Positions 17,984-27,427 of a stretch of 64,000 bases of DNA are shown in pieces. Under the pieces are notes generated by a model. It was not told the DNA's origin. It saw only the letters and a program-made list of their open reading frames with translations, and did not search any database. The translations under genes were made by a program, and so were the position numbers. This DNA comes from Chloroflexota bacterium (GTDB lineage Bacteria; Chloroflexota; Anaerolineae; J102). Positions within the stretch are counted from its first letter, which is position 1. Every line of letters begins with the position of its first letter. The DNA is taken from positions 1 through 64,000 of the forward strand of contig JAKOVD010000002.1 of the NCBI GenBank assembly GCA_029782215.1. Reading direction: 5' to 3'.

Positions 17984-20900
17984 TCAATCGAGATGAATCT
18001 CGATACAACGGACGTGACCTGCGCGCACCATCTCAGCGTAGGGTGCGCCGATTGTTTCCTCGTGCAGTTGGACGCTGGTTCCGTCATCCAGATCCAGCCT
18101 GACAGACCGAGTGGCAACACCGTCGGCAAAGGTGTCACGCAGGCGGGGGTTACAGTAGATCACTTGGCAGTGACTGAGAAACGTGAAAGCCAGCGTGCCG
18201 TCCTTGCGAAAGAGCCAGCCAGGCAGGGCCGGCCGCAGTGTCAGGCACAGCTCATCCTCTTTTACGGAGAACGGTTGGGGCCCCACCATCATCAACCACC
18301 ACATGCTAAGAAACTCGGCAGCAGCGCCTGTCAGGCGTGCAACAAATCCCCGTCCATGCAGTGACTTGTCGGGGTGAGCGCTGCTGACAATGAATGACGA
18401 GTTCTCCAGCGTACTGCGTCCATACATTTCGGGATCAAGGAACGGGATCAGTCCGCGTCGGAAGTCCTCGAAGAACTCTTCGTAGAGCCCAGCCCGCAGC
18501 ACTTCCAGAAGGTATTTGTAGGTCATGTGCAGAAATACCGACTCGTTTTCCAGCCAGCCTGGTGTGAAGGCGCGCAACCGCCCGATTTCGTGTGATTGGT
18601 CCGCCAAGGAGACATTGGCCTTGTACATGCCGAGCTTACGATCGAAAAGACCACTCTCCCTGACTGATCGATAGAGCAAGCGCGCCTCCGCCGTGCCGCG
18701 CCGTGTCCTGAGCGCATGCACAGGGCCTTCCAGGAAGGCGGGTAGGGAAACACGGGAGAACTTCAGAGGCACAACGAATGGGCGGCCAAACTCATCGCTC
18801 TGGGGATGGCCCGCCCTGTCGCGCACAATGCTGTAGTCGTCCACCTGGTAGGTGAAGTAGGTTGGAGGAAAGCCGCTGTTAAGGGCCTCCGCTCGTTGAA
18901 TGCCTTCCAGCACCTTGTTCCGCAGACCTGATAGTACAGGCGCCAACATGTCGAAGGTAAGCCTCTCAGTCCTCCCCTCGATGCCCAGGCGGACGCTGGC
19001 GCGGTAGGCCTCGCGCGCCTCGGAGATCGCGTCCCAGTAGTGGAAATCGCCGTGGGCATCGCCCGCAGTGCAATAGACGGCCAGACTGGCGACAACCTTG
19101 TGCAGCAATTCGGTCATCTCAATCGGCAGGTCCACATCACCTGTCTTCTTCGCTGCAACCGCCGTCAGAAGAAAATCGAGAAGCCTTTGCAGCTCGTAGG
19201 TCTCAGACAGGGACGAGCCAAAGAGACCAGGAAGGCCGTTGAGCGCGTCGCACCAGCCTGGCTTGCCTGCCTCCATTTCGATCCCCATCCCGAGTGGATC
19301 GAGCGTGGCAAATTTGACAAGGGCTACGGCGAGCAGTTTGGCGAAGACCGAAGTCCTGAAGATCGCACCCTGTCCGTGCGCCGAGCGCATGAGGTGCGGT
19401 GACTGCCCGCGGCCTGCGATGAGCGCCTCCTTTTCACGGTCCGCAACGATTGCCCCGTACTGTCGCACTCCCTCGCCCGCCAGAACGTACTTTCGTCTGC
19501 GCGGCTGCACGAACGCAGTGCTATCGTAGAATGGCACCACCGCGGGGCCAAAAAGCAGTGCGTCCTTCTTGTCAGGATAGATCGCCAGATAGGAGTCGAT
19601 CAGGTCGAGATTGTAGAACCAGTGATCCACCCAGTAGCCCTCACTGAAGGTCGCCTCGAAGCTCTGGTCGGCCTGGTCGAGAACATTGTCAATGAACACT
19701 TCTGCAGGAACAGAGAGCGCGACTCCGTGATCGGCGATGGCGTGCAGAAGCTGGCCAGGTGTAAAGGGGTGAGTGAACAGCGACCGCAACACGTCAGGCC
19801 GATCAACCAAGTGTGTCACTGCCTCTATGCTTTCGGGAGGGACGACAAAGCGGTTGCCATAAACTGTGAGCGGGTTGTAGCCGTCGGCTTGGATCAGTCC
19901 GAGAAAAGCCAGCACTTCCGTATCTTCGACCGCAGGACTGAACAATACGTCAGAACGGCGGTTCTGGTTGACATCGCGATAGCTGGCGTTGCCCTGGGAA
20001 TAGTACTCAGCCGGTAGCAAGAACGCGTTGTAATCACGTTCCAGGTCGCCGTGCCTGCGTCCATAGAGGTGGTAGATTCTTCCATCCAGCCGAACAGGCC
20101 ACCCGCCGCGCAAGATATTGTCCAGCAGGCTTTGACGGCAGTAGGCATCCAAGCGCGGGTTGGCTGTCTGCGTGGAGATAGGGTCGGTCAGGTGCTGCAC
20201 GAGCGACTCCGCCTCGGACCGTTTGCGGGCAACGTAGCCGGGCCGCGCCAGACGATCTCGTGCCTGCGCCACGACTGCGATGTCGCTGACATGGCCGATG
20301 AACGCATAGAGGGTCAGGCTCTCGCCTGGCGCCAGGGTCGCTGACACGCCGGCAATCCCGCACGGCGTCCGGCCCACCGTGGTCTGAGGCATCGCCTGCA
20401 GCTCGGTCAGCGGCTGGGTCAGAAAACGCTCGGGGAAGCTCAGTGTCGTGTTCTCGCCAAAAATAGCCACGGGATCAACAAACATGGCCAGACCCTGTGT
20501 GGGATGCAGCACGGGCTTGTCTAGGTCCGGACCTGTGCCAAACGCCAGGATGAAGTGTCCTCCTTTCACCGCAGCAACCTCGGCATCATCGCCAACGCTG
20601 GCCTGTACCCGGTAGAAAGGTAGACCGGCTTCGAGATTGAAGACCGCCATCCAGGCTTCGGCCGTGCGCCCCATCTTCTTCAGCATGGCGTCGTCCAAAC
20701 CAAAGGTAACGACCGCGGGCATTCCATCCAAAAGCTCCAGTGTGACTGGCTGGGGACCGGTATTTTGCACGGATACCTGGCGCACCAGCGCCGCGAACGA
20801 TTCGCCGGGCAGGGTGAAATAGAGAATCCTGGTCCGCAGGCCGTGTGCGGAATCTGTCTCCTCCAACTCCAACTCGCTGGCGCTGATGATCATGGTGCGG

Positions 20901-21214
20901 GAGGGCGCCGGTCTGGCTGCGGCCGCAAAGGGCTCGTAGAAGTCGCTGGGAGCCTCGCCCATCTTGATGAAGGTGCGAAACCCCGTGAAAGGCGTCATCT
21001 GATAGGCCTTGTTCGCTGGTTGAAACTCCAGGATCGCCGCGTCCTTGCTCTCAACGCCAAAGCTGGCGATTGCCTGGCCACGATTGACGTAAAATGCCCA
21101 CATCGGGATGCCGAGAGGTCCGGCGATACCTGGCAGAAAGCTGGCAAAAGGGGGCGCCGCGTCATAGTCGTGCAGGATGAAGCGGCTAGACTCGTCAAAG
21201 GCATAGGTTGGCAT
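17984..21214 (-). CDS. GH94 glycoside phosphorylase, 1,2-beta-oligoglucan phosphorylase-like
   Basis: A 1076-residue enzyme of a distinct GH94 branch from its downstream neighbour. The N-terminus has ASFGVESKDAAILEFQPA and AYQMTPFTGFRTFIK, which I associate with the large phosphorylases acting on beta-1,2-glucooligosaccharides (SOGP). The proposed catalytic acid is in KPGWCDALNGLPG, followed by the LFGSSLSETYEL helix. The barrel continues to SMWWLMMVGPQPF and ends in a short beta domain. It shares no long identity with the 907-residue GH94 beside it, so the pair is not a recent duplication. Substrate by family resemblance is sophorose-type glucan, at moderate confidence. It is 18 bases after the GH30 gene. 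Confidence 0.82.
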   Translation of the reverse strand: MPTYAFDESSRFILHDYDAAPPFASFLPGIAGPLGIPMWAFYVNRGQAIASFGVESKDAAILEFQPANKAYQMTPFTGFRTFIKMGEAPSDFYEPFAAAARPAPSRTMIISASELELEETDSAHGLRTRILYFTLPGESFAALVRQVSVQNTGPQPVTLELLDGMPAVVTFGLDDAMLKKMGRTAEAWMAVFNLEAGLPFYRVQASVGDDAEVAAVKGGHFILAFGTGPDLDKPVLHPTQGLAMFVDPVAIFGENTTLSFPERFLTQPLTELQAMPQTTVGRTPCGIAGVSATLAPGESLTLYAFIGHVSDIAVVAQARDRLARPGYVARKRSEAESLVQHLTDPISTQTANPRLDAYCRQSLLDNILRGGWPVRLDGRIYHLYGRRHGDLERDYNAFLLPAEYYSQGNASYRDVNQNRRSDVLFSPAVEDTEVLAFLGLIQADGYNPLTVYGNRFVVPPESIEAVTHLVDRPDVLRSLFTHPFTPGQLLHAIADHGVALSVPAEVFIDNVLDQADQSFEATFSEGYWVDHWFYNLDLIDSYLAIYPDKKDALLFGPAVVPFYDSTAFVQPRRRKYVLAGEGVRQYGAIVADREKEALIAGRGQSPHLMRSAHGQGAIFRTSVFAKLLAVALVKFATLDPLGMGIEMEAGKPGWCDALNGLPGLFGSSLSETYELQRLLDFLLTAVAAKKTGDVDLPIEMTELLHKVVASLAVYCTAGDAHGDFHYWDAISEAREAYRASVRLGIEGRTERLTFDMLAPVLSGLRNKVLEGIQRAEALNSGFPPTYFTYQVDDYSIVRDRAGHPQSDEFGRPFVVPLKFSRVSLPAFLEGPVHALRTRRGTAEARLLYRSVRESGLFDRKLGMYKANVSLADQSHEIGRLRAFTPGWLENESVFLHMTYKYLLEVLRAGLYEEFFEDFRRGLIPFLDPEMYGRSTLENSSFIVSSAHPDKSLHGRGFVARLTGAAAEFLSMWWLMMVGPQPFSVKEDELCLTLRPALPGWLFRKDGTLAFTFLSHCQVIYCNPRLRDTFADGVATRSVRLDLDDGTSVQLHEETIGAPYAEMVRAGHVRCIEIHLD

Positions 21215-21232
21215 CGTAACTTCCTGGCGCAG

Positions 21233-22573
21233 TCACTCTTGCGTCAAAAGATAGGTGGCGATCGAATGAGGTAGGCTCACCGTCGCGGCAGCAACAGTGC
21301 CGAGCTTCAAGGCAAATGGCAGGGCTTCTTCTGAACGATTGAGCACGACAACGGCGATCTTGCCGTCGGGATTGGCAAAGGCAGTAGCTTCGAGGGCATC
21401 ATGCGTGGCAGCGCAGAGAATGCGTTCGGCGCCCGGCCGGATAAAACGCGCAAAATGGCCGATATAGAAATAGGAACTCTGGAAGAGCAGCTCGTCCGAG
21501 CTTGTGTCGGCAATGATCGGCGCGCTGCAGTAGTTGCCTGCGTGGTTAGGACCTCCGGTCTCATCGAGGATCAGGTTCCAGTCAATCCAGCCGACCGTCC
21601 ATCGGTTCAAATCGTTGATCATTGAACGCGCGTAGCGCTCACCAACCAGCCATTCGCCCAGGTGCGGACCGCCTTCCTGGCAGCCCTCGGTGAAGAGCAG
21701 CTTCTTGTTCGGAAAGGCATCATGGGTCCACTGGACGTTGTCGAAGTGATCCCCCACATACCAGTGGAACGCAGTTCCCCAGACGTACTGCGCTGCCTCA
21801 CGGTCGCTGAGGATGACCGCGGCGCGCTCGAACATCCAGTCCCGGTTGTGATCCCAGATGAGCAGGCGCACATGTCTCAGGTCGTTCCGAGCCAGTGCTG
21901 GACCCAGGTAATCGCGCACGAAATCGCGCTCTTCCTCGGCAGTGTAGAGGCAGGACTCCCAGATCTGGTTTGCCATCGGTTCGTTCTGCAGCGATAAACC
22001 CCAAATCGGTATGCCCTCGCTTCCATACTCTTGGATGAAACGGCAGAGGTAGGCTGCCCAAGCCCTCCGATACTCTGGCCGTAGGGAGCCGCCGTGGCAG
22101 CGATCGCCGTTGGTCTTCATCCATGCCGGTGGACTCCAGGGTGCAGCCAGGATGCGGATCGGTTCGGCTGTTGTCGCCTGCGCGGCCTTGATCATCGGCA
22201 GCCTGGCCCGACGGTCGTGGTCGATGCTGAAACATGCCAGTTCCACATCTCCTGGCACATCGGCATAGGTGTAGCTGTCCTTGGAGAAGTCGCTGCTGCC
22301 GATTGTGGCGCGGCACAGGGTGTAGCCCAGGCCCACGGTCGGATTGAAGCAGGCAGCCAGGAACTCAGCCTGGCGCGCAGGACTCAGTCGGGCATAGGTG
22401 GCCGCCGCGGCGTCGGTAAAGGCGCCGCCAAAGCCCTCGATCTCCTGATACCGCACGGACGGATCGATGCGCACACTCGCCGGCGCCGATGCTGTCGGCT
22501 CCATGGTCAAAGCAGGCAGTTCGGTCAAACGATGGGTGGTGTGCTGGGCAGTGCAGAAATGACGAACAAGCAT
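21233..22573 (-). CDS. GH30 family beta-glycosidase
   Basis: A 446-residue GH30 enzyme. It shows the family start GFGGAFTDAAA near residue 48, the substrate loop AAPWSPPAWMKTN, the acid/base Glu in LSLQNEP near 200, the nucleophile Glu in LLFTEGCQEGG near 295, and the C-terminal beta-sandwich with VVVLNRSEEA. GH30 includes beta-glucosidases, beta-1,6-glucanases and glucosylceramidases. There is no export signal, so it is expected in the cytoplasm, where it may trim branched or beta-1,6-linked fragments of imported glucan. The start at 22573 lacks a clear ribosome site. A later ATG (22504) is possible but would cut the first strand. Confidence 0.88.
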   Translation of the reverse strand: MLVRHFCTAQHTTHRLTELPALTMEPTASAPASVRIDPSVRYQEIEGFGGAFTDAAAATYARLSPARQAEFLAACFNPTVGLGYTLCRATIGSSDFSKDSYTYADVPGDVELACFSIDHDRRARLPMIKAAQATTAEPIRILAAPWSPPAWMKTNGDRCHGGSLRPEYRRAWAAYLCRFIQEYGSEGIPIWGLSLQNEPMANQIWESCLYTAEEERDFVRDYLGPALARNDLRHVRLLIWDHNRDWMFERAAVILSDREAAQYVWGTAFHWYVGDHFDNVQWTHDAFPNKKLLFTEGCQEGGPHLGEWLVGERYARSMINDLNRWTVGWIDWNLILDETGGPNHAGNYCSAPIIADTSSDELLFQSSYFYIGHFARFIRPGAERILCAATHDALEATAFANPDGKIAVVVLNRSEEALPFALKLGTVAAATVSLPHSIATYLLTQE

Positions 22574-22702
22574 GGCAGTAGATGTAAGGGGGCAAGGTGG
22601 GTTTGTCTGGTTGTGTACGAACCACCCAAACCCGGCTCAGTAGTCTTCCTGGCGGCTGCGTGTGGGTGCCGAAACGAACCAGACCCCTACAGGCGTCGCT
22701 TT

Positions 22703-23530
22703 CTACGGATTGGCCGGCTCGAACACACGGACATAATCCACCTGCAACTGCGCTGGGAAAGAGGTGTCAGGACCAATGACCCCTCCCAGCGTGCCGCCCA
22801 CCGCCAGGTTCAGGATGATGAAGAACGGCTGATCAAAAACCCACTTGCGGTCACCAACATCGGCCCGCGTGAGCGTGAAGTATTCGGCGCCATCATAGAA
22901 CCACTTGATCTGGTCAGGCTGCCATTCGATGGCGAAGGTGTGAAAGTCATCGGCAATGCTGGTCGTCTGTCTGTTCCACTTGCTCAAACCCAGGGCGCCC
23001 GAATAGCCTGGCCCGTGCGCCGTGCCAATCACGAGATCCGGCTCACGTCCGACGTACTCCATAATGTCGATTTCGCCGCAATCGGGCCAGTTCTTGCCAT
23101 CAAAGTTCTTGCCGAGCATCCAAAACGCAGGCCAAAGCCCGGCGCCTTTGGGCACCTTCAGCCGCGTCTCGACTCGCCCGTATTGGAAGGATTGCCGCCC
23201 TTGTGTCTTCAGCCGGGCCGAGGTGTAGTAGGAGTCCTCGTGCTTCTCTTGCCTGGCCTCGATGATGAGCAGGCCATCTTCCTGACGGGCATTCTCGGGG
23301 CGCGAGGTATAGAACTGGGCTTCGCCGTTGCCCCAGCCCCCGGCACCGCGATCGAAAGTCCAGTTAGACGGTTCGATGGCACTGCCCTCGAACTCATCGT
23401 GCCATACCAGCTTCCAACCCCGGGGGGCGGTGATGGGGGTGGGGGACGGAACGGATGCTGCATGCGAGCAGGCTACCAGAAGACATGCCAAAACAGTCGC
23501 GAGCGTGATGAATCTCGATACCCGCTTCAT
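22703..23530 (-). CDS. GH16 endo-beta-1,3-glucanase (laminarinase-like) lipoprotein
   Basis: A 275-residue secreted lipoprotein. The signal peptide has a lipobox LVAC with Cys near residue 20, then a Ser/Pro spacer, then a GH16 jelly roll from about residue 37 (WKLVWHDEFEG) to the end. The catalytic motif is GEIDIMEYVG, with both catalytic Glu residues in the laminarinase-type spacing (ExDxxE). The companion motifs GLWPAFWMLG and LNLAVGGTLGG are present. It should cut beta-1,3 or mixed-linked glucan outside the cell and feed the importer encoded just upstream in the operon. Spacing to the permease gene is 129 bases, with a small hairpin at 23567-23584. Confidence 0.93.
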   Translation of the reverse strand: MKRVSRFITLATVLACLLVACSHAASVPSPTPITAPRGWKLVWHDEFEGSAIEPSNWTFDRGAGGWGNGEAQFYTSRPENARQEDGLLIIEARQEKHEDSYYTSARLKTQGRQSFQYGRVETRLKVPKGAGLWPAFWMLGKNFDGKNWPDCGEIDIMEYVGREPDLVIGTAHGPGYSGALGLSKWNRQTTSIADDFHTFAIEWQPDQIKWFYDGAEYFTLTRADVGDRKWVFDQPFFIILNLAVGGTLGGVIGPDTSFPAQLQVDYVRVFEPANP

Positions 23531-23659
23531 GGTTGCGCGACCTCTGATGCCGGTAGAGCCGCAGGTAGTCCATGTGCGTGGACTGTGGCTAGATCAGGTC
23601 GTCCTACCGTCCGGGTAATCGGGCCAGTAGCCGCCTGTGCAACGTTAGGCGATTCGAAC

Positions 23660-24523
23660 CTATCCCTTGACAGCCCCCGCCGTCAAGCCGGAGACGATGT
23701 AGCGCTGCAGGATCAGGAAGATCACCACCATCGGCAGCATCATGATCATCACCGCGGCCGCCAGTGTGGGCCAATTGCTGCCGTAGACACCCTGGAAGAC
23801 GATCATCCCGCGCGTGATGGGGTAGAGATTCTTGCTGGGCAGATAGATCGTCGGCAGGATCAGCTCGTTCCAGATGCCAATCGCATGCAGCACCGCCACC
23901 GTGGCGATCGCCGGGCGGCTCAATGGAAAGACAATCCACACCACAAAACGCAGGTATCCACAGCCATCCATAGCGGCTGCTTCGTCCAGCTCTTTGGGCA
24001 AGGTCTTCATGTAGTTGTAAAGGATGATGACCCCGATGGGGTTCACCAGGAACAGCATCACGTACCCGAACGGGTTGTTGTACAGTCCCAATGTCAGCAT
24101 CAACTGAAACTGCGGAATGAGGGCCACCGGCAGGAACAGGGCGATCACAAACAGGGTGAGAAGGTATTTGGCGCCTCTGACATAGCCGCGCGCGAGCGGG
24201 AACGCAACGAACACCGCGCAGACGAGGTAGATGGCCGTGGCCGAGATCGTATAGAGCAGCGTATTGGTGAGGTAGCGGGGGAAGTCCGCCTTGGTCCACG
24301 CGTCCGTGAAGTTCTTGAAGTTGAGCGAAGTCGTCGGCGAGGTCGCGTTCTTCATGAACTCTGGCAGGGTCTTCAGCGACGTGTTGACTAGCATGAGCAA
24401 AGGGCCGGCGTACACGACCGCAAACAACAGAAGGAGCAAGTACGCGCCGATGCGCCCCCAATCCATGCGTCTTCCGGTGTCCAGGTTGCTGGAATCGACT
24501 TTGGATGCCATGGCTGTTTTCAC
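23660..24523 (-). CDS. ABC sugar transporter permease 2 (MalG type)
   Basis: A 287-residue inner membrane permease of the CUT1 carbohydrate importer class with six predicted spans. The EAA loop, which contacts the ATPase, is ELDEAAAMDGCGYLR. It starts at GTG 24523 in a GTGA overlap with the preceding permease stop, which implies translational coupling. An ATG four codons later (24511, MASKVDSS) is the alternative. It pairs with the permease upstream and the binding protein before it. No ATPase gene is in the locus, so a shared MsmK-type ATPase is expected. Confidence 0.92.
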   Translation of the reverse strand: MKTAMASKVDSSNLDTGRRMDWGRIGAYLLLLLFAVVYAGPLLMLVNTSLKTLPEFMKNATSPTTSLNFKNFTDAWTKADFPRYLTNTLLYTISATAIYLVCAVFVAFPLARGYVRGAKYLLTLFVIALFLPVALIPQFQLMLTLGLYNNPFGYVMLFLVNPIGVIILYNYMKTLPKELDEAAAMDGCGYLRFVVWIVFPLSRPAIATVAVLHAIGIWNELILPTIYLPSKNLYPITRGMIVFQGVYGSNWPTLAAAVMIMMLPMVVIFLILQRYIVSGLTAGAVKG

Positions 24524-25452
24524 CCCACTACCCTTTCTTCTCGGCGCCGCAGAATGGTCTGCGTCGCCATGCCGATGATCAAGACCAGGAAGAACAGAAC
24601 GATTGAAGCGGCAGCGGCATAACCCTGCCGGAAGGCGCTTGTGACACTGCCCGACGTCTGACCGAACCCTTGGGCGAAGATCAGGTAGCCCAACACCTGG
24701 GTCCCGTTCCGGTAACCGAGGAGCACCAGGAAGAGCTGCCACGCCTGGAGCCCGCCGATGATGCACAGGAGCAGATTAGTGTTCACGGCCGGCGTCAGCA
24801 AGGGCCAGGTGACGTTCTTGAAGACCTGCCATGAGCCTGCGCCGTCAATCCGACCCGCCTCATAAAGCTCTTCCGGAATGGTTTGCAGACCGGCGATGAA
24901 GATCATCATCGTGATGCCCAAGTTCGCCCAGATCTGCACGGCGATCACCCAGGCGAAGGCCTCAGTGGGCTGCCCGCCAAAGAACTCAGAATGGAGACCG
25001 ATCGCTGTAAACAGCGTAGCAACCGGACCGCCCAGCGGGTAGAGGAAGAGCGACCAGACCAAGCCCACGATGACCGCGCCCAGGATCACAGGCATGAAGA
25101 AAAGCGTACGGAACAAGCTGCTGCCCTTCAGCCGCTGGTTCACGAGAAGAGCGGCGACCAAACCGAGCGTGAACTGAATGGTGGTCACAAAGAAGCAAAA
25201 CAGCAAGGTGCGACCGAGCGCCCCATAGTTGTCGCGGGACGCCTGGCCCATGAACAGAAACTCCTTGTAGTTCGCCAGGCCCACCCAGTGTATCGGCGCG
25301 CCCTTGATACCGGTGGCATCGGTGAACGAATACACAGTAGTGGCCAGCGAGGGCCCGAGCATGATAAGGAGGTAGAAGAACATCCCGGGCAGGAGCAGCA
25401 GGTAAGGCGCCCATCTCGCCCTGCCGCGACCGAAATGATAGTTGTCGACCAT
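24520..25452 (-). CDS. ABC sugar transporter permease 1 (MalF type)
   Basis: A 310-residue permease of the CUT1 class. The first membrane span is YLLLLPGMFFYLLIML, and the EAA loop IPEELYEAGRIDGAG lies near residue 200. The GTGA overlap with the next permease and its position after the binding-protein gene place it as the partner in an importer for beta-gluco-oligosaccharides. The ribosome site GAGAGG precedes the ATG. A strong hairpin separates it from the binding-protein gene. Confidence 0.93.
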   Translation of the reverse strand: MVDNYHFGRGRARWAPYLLLLPGMFFYLLIMLGPSLATTVYSFTDATGIKGAPIHWVGLANYKEFLFMGQASRDNYGALGRTLLFCFFVTTIQFTLGLVAALLVNQRLKGSSLFRTLFFMPVILGAVIVGLVWSLFLYPLGGPVATLFTAIGLHSEFFGGQPTEAFAWVIAVQIWANLGITMMIFIAGLQTIPEELYEAGRIDGAGSWQVFKNVTWPLLTPAVNTNLLLCIIGGLQAWQLFLVLLGYRNGTQVLGYLIFAQGFGQTSGSVTSAFRQGYAAAASIVLFFLVLIIGMATQTILRRREERVVG

Positions 25453-25471
25453 AGTGTGCCTCTCTCGTGGG

Positions 25472-25507
25472 TGTAGGCTTCTCGTCCCAAGGGACGAGAA
25501 GCCTACA
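25472..25507 (-). repeat. 17-pair palindromic hairpin between binding protein and permease
   Basis: The arms at 25472-25488 and 25491-25507 are exactly complementary with only AA between. The - strand transcript would form a very stable hairpin 21 bases after the binding-protein stop. Such elements often protect the upstream message, so that the binding protein is made in excess over permeases. It has no T-run and so is not a full terminator. Confidence 0.8.
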
Positions 25508-25528
25508 TGGAGGACATCAGTGAGTGGA

Positions 25529-26893
25529 CTACTTGTTGGCGTCTAGCCCGGATTGAAGGTCTGCCTGTACTTTGTCGGCGAGCTCTTGGGGATCGTCATA
25601 GGTGCCGAACGGTTTGAAGTACGAGGCGTAGGGGTTGGCGTACTGGCCAGCACCCTTCGGCGCCACGTATTGTTGCTCGTAACCCACGCGGAAGTTGGCG
25701 AGATTGGCCGCGACTTCCTTGCCAATCTGCGTATTCAGTGTGGCGCCCGGCTGGGTGGGAATGAATCCTACGGCGTTGGCGAACGCCTGGTAGTTCGCCG
25801 GATCAGAGAACTCGGCCAGGTACTTCAAGGCTGCATCCTTGTTGGGTGTCTTGGCGGCAATCGACCAGCCCTGATCATACTTCCCGAACAGATACTTGTT
25901 GTCTTCGGCGTTGTCGCTGCCGGGGAACGGAATGTAGCCCCACTTGAAGGCCGGCTGGGCCGTTTCGATGGCAGACGCATACCACGTCCCGCCAGGGAAC
26001 ATGGCGACCGCGCCGGAAGCAAAGCGCCCAGGCGCCGCATCGCCGGCAATGCCGCTGGCGCCGGGTTCCATCATGTCCTGGGCGTAAACCTTCATCTTCT
26101 TCCACATGTCCAGGGCTTTGGCATCGTTCCACTTGATGCTGCCATCCCACAGGCCTTTGACCAATGCCGCCTGGTCAGGATACTCGGCGCCGAGCAGGCC
26201 ATAGGCACCCACGAAGATCGGCCAGCCATCCTTACCACCCGCAGTCATACACGGGATGTTTGCCTTCTTGAAGGTCTCACACGCTGCAACCAGCTCGCTC
26301 CAGGTGGTAGGAACCTTGACGTTATTCTTCTCGAAGAGATCCTTGTTGTAGTAGATGCCGCTGTACGAGACACGACCGAGGTTGGTCTCATAGACCTTGC
26401 CGTTGTAGGTGCCGGCATCCTTGATCGCAGAGGCATCGTAGTTCTTGATGAAGGGCTGGTCGGTGATGTCCATCAACAGACCAGCGTCAATCAGGGTCTG
26501 CCAGTTGGGTGGAGTCACGTTCTTCATGTAGGGCTGGGCCGCGTTGGCGAAGCCGAACATGTCCACCACATCGACATCGTTGGCGGTCAAGCGGGTCTGG
26601 GTGACCGTGCTCAGGTCATTGGCATTCACCACCGACATATCCACGGTGACGTTGGGATACTTTGCCTGGAACTTCTCGTTGAAGGCGTTCATGAACTCCA
26701 CCATGGGGGGGTTCTGATGAACGAGAACCTTGAGGGTGGTTTTGGCGCCTTCGGGGGCCTTGGTCGGCTGGGCCTGCGCAGCGGGGGCCTGGGTTGCCGC
26801 CGCAGGAGCTTGCGTGGCGGCGCCACCGCAAGCAGCCAGCAGGACAGCAAGAACAACAGACAAACTGACAAGGACGAGGACTTTCTTCGACAT
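25529..26893 (-). CDS. ABC sugar-binding lipoprotein (extracellular family 1)
   Basis: A 454-residue solute-binding lipoprotein. The signal peptide ends in the lipobox LLAACGG (Cys near residue 22), an Ala/Gln/Pro-rich spacer follows, then a family 1 fold begins with TLKVLVHQNPP. The segment FASGAVAMFPGGTWYASAI is typical of sugar-binding proteins of the CUT1 class, and SWSELVAACETFKKANI-type wording (TWSELVAACETFK) supports it. ATG 26893 follows AAGGAGA with proper spacing. It is the first gene of the beta-glucan operon, 113 bases after the LacI-type operator. Confidence 0.93.
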   Translation of the reverse strand: MSKKVLVLVSLSVVLAVLLAACGGAATQAPAAATQAPAAQAQPTKAPEGAKTTLKVLVHQNPPMVEFMNAFNEKFQAKYPNVTVDMSVVNANDLSTVTQTRLTANDVDVVDMFGFANAAQPYMKNVTPPNWQTLIDAGLLMDITDQPFIKNYDASAIKDAGTYNGKVYETNLGRVSYSGIYYNKDLFEKNNVKVPTTWSELVAACETFKKANIPCMTAGGKDGWPIFVGAYGLLGAEYPDQAALVKGLWDGSIKWNDAKALDMWKKMKVYAQDMMEPGASGIAGDAAPGRFASGAVAMFPGGTWYASAIETAQPAFKWGYIPFPGSDNAEDNKYLFGKYDQGWSIAAKTPNKDAALKYLAEFSDPANYQAFANAVGFIPTQPGATLNTQIGKEVAANLANFRVGYEQQYVAPKGAGQYANPYASYFKPFGTYDDPQELADKVQADLQSGLDANK

Positions 26894-27005
26894 GGGATCT
26901 TCTCCTTCCCAAAAGGTGAGAACCAAAGTTACTACAACGACCTACGGTTATGCTCGGTGTATGTGAAATGCTGGCTTCAGAGACTACCTCCTTCAAAAAG
27001 GTCGC

Positions 27006-27021
27006 TTGGGAGCGCTCTCAA
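27006..27021. promoter_or_regulatory. LacI-family operator, CebR/CelR-like
   Basis: TTGGGAGCGCTCTCAA is a 16-base near-perfect palindrome with a central CG pair, as LacI-family repressors require. It differs by one base in the core from TGGGAGCGCTCCCA, the cellobiose/cellulose-regulator site known from actinomycetes. It lies between the binding-protein start and the LacI-like gene. I could not fix a matching -10 box on the - strand. Confidence 0.8.
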
Positions 27022-27053
27022 CTATCGGGAAAAGAAGAGAATGAGGTGCCGGC

Positions 27054-27296
27054 TCATCGCGAGTCTGTGGGGACACGATCTCGCGAGGCGATCGCCTGCT
27101 CGGTATCGACAACAGGCATACGCTGCAGCGCCAGCACTCGCGCCGCGGGATTGGGATAGTACCCATGTTCGTGAATCGCCTGCCACACCCGTTCACGCAC
27201 CTCGGGTCGAACACCAGGGTACCCATTGTGGACCCGCGAGGCAGTCGAACGCGAAACCCCGCTCAGTTCTGCAATTTGCTCAAGGGTAATGGTCAT
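27054..27296 (-). CDS. LacI-type DNA-binding domain only (80 residues)
   Basis: An 80-residue protein holding a complete LacI helix-turn-helix (ITLEQIAELSGVSRSTASR) and hinge helix region (NPAARVLALQ), then about 25 unrelated residues and a stop. Whole LacI repressors have some 330 residues with a sugar-binding core, which is missing here. The 32 bases after the stop lead straight into the operator, so no core remnant is left downstream. It starts after GAGGGA and is likely translated. It could be a decayed repressor or a mini-repressor that relies on the neighbouring hybrid protein, which carries a LacI-like core without its own LacI domain. Confidence 0.75.
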   Translation of the reverse strand: MTITLEQIAELSGVSRSTASRVHNGYPGVRPEVRERVWQAIHEHGYYPNPAARVLALQRMPVVDTEQAIASRDRVPTDSR

Positions 27297-27427
27297 GTCG
27301 TCCCTCGGTGGCCAAGTCGGGATCGATTTCCGACCTATCAGCAGTATAGGAGCTTTGCCGAGGGAAAGCTTGCATAAAAGCGGACGAGAAGCGCAGTATT
27401 CCGAGATGTTTGGAAATGGAAAGTGCG

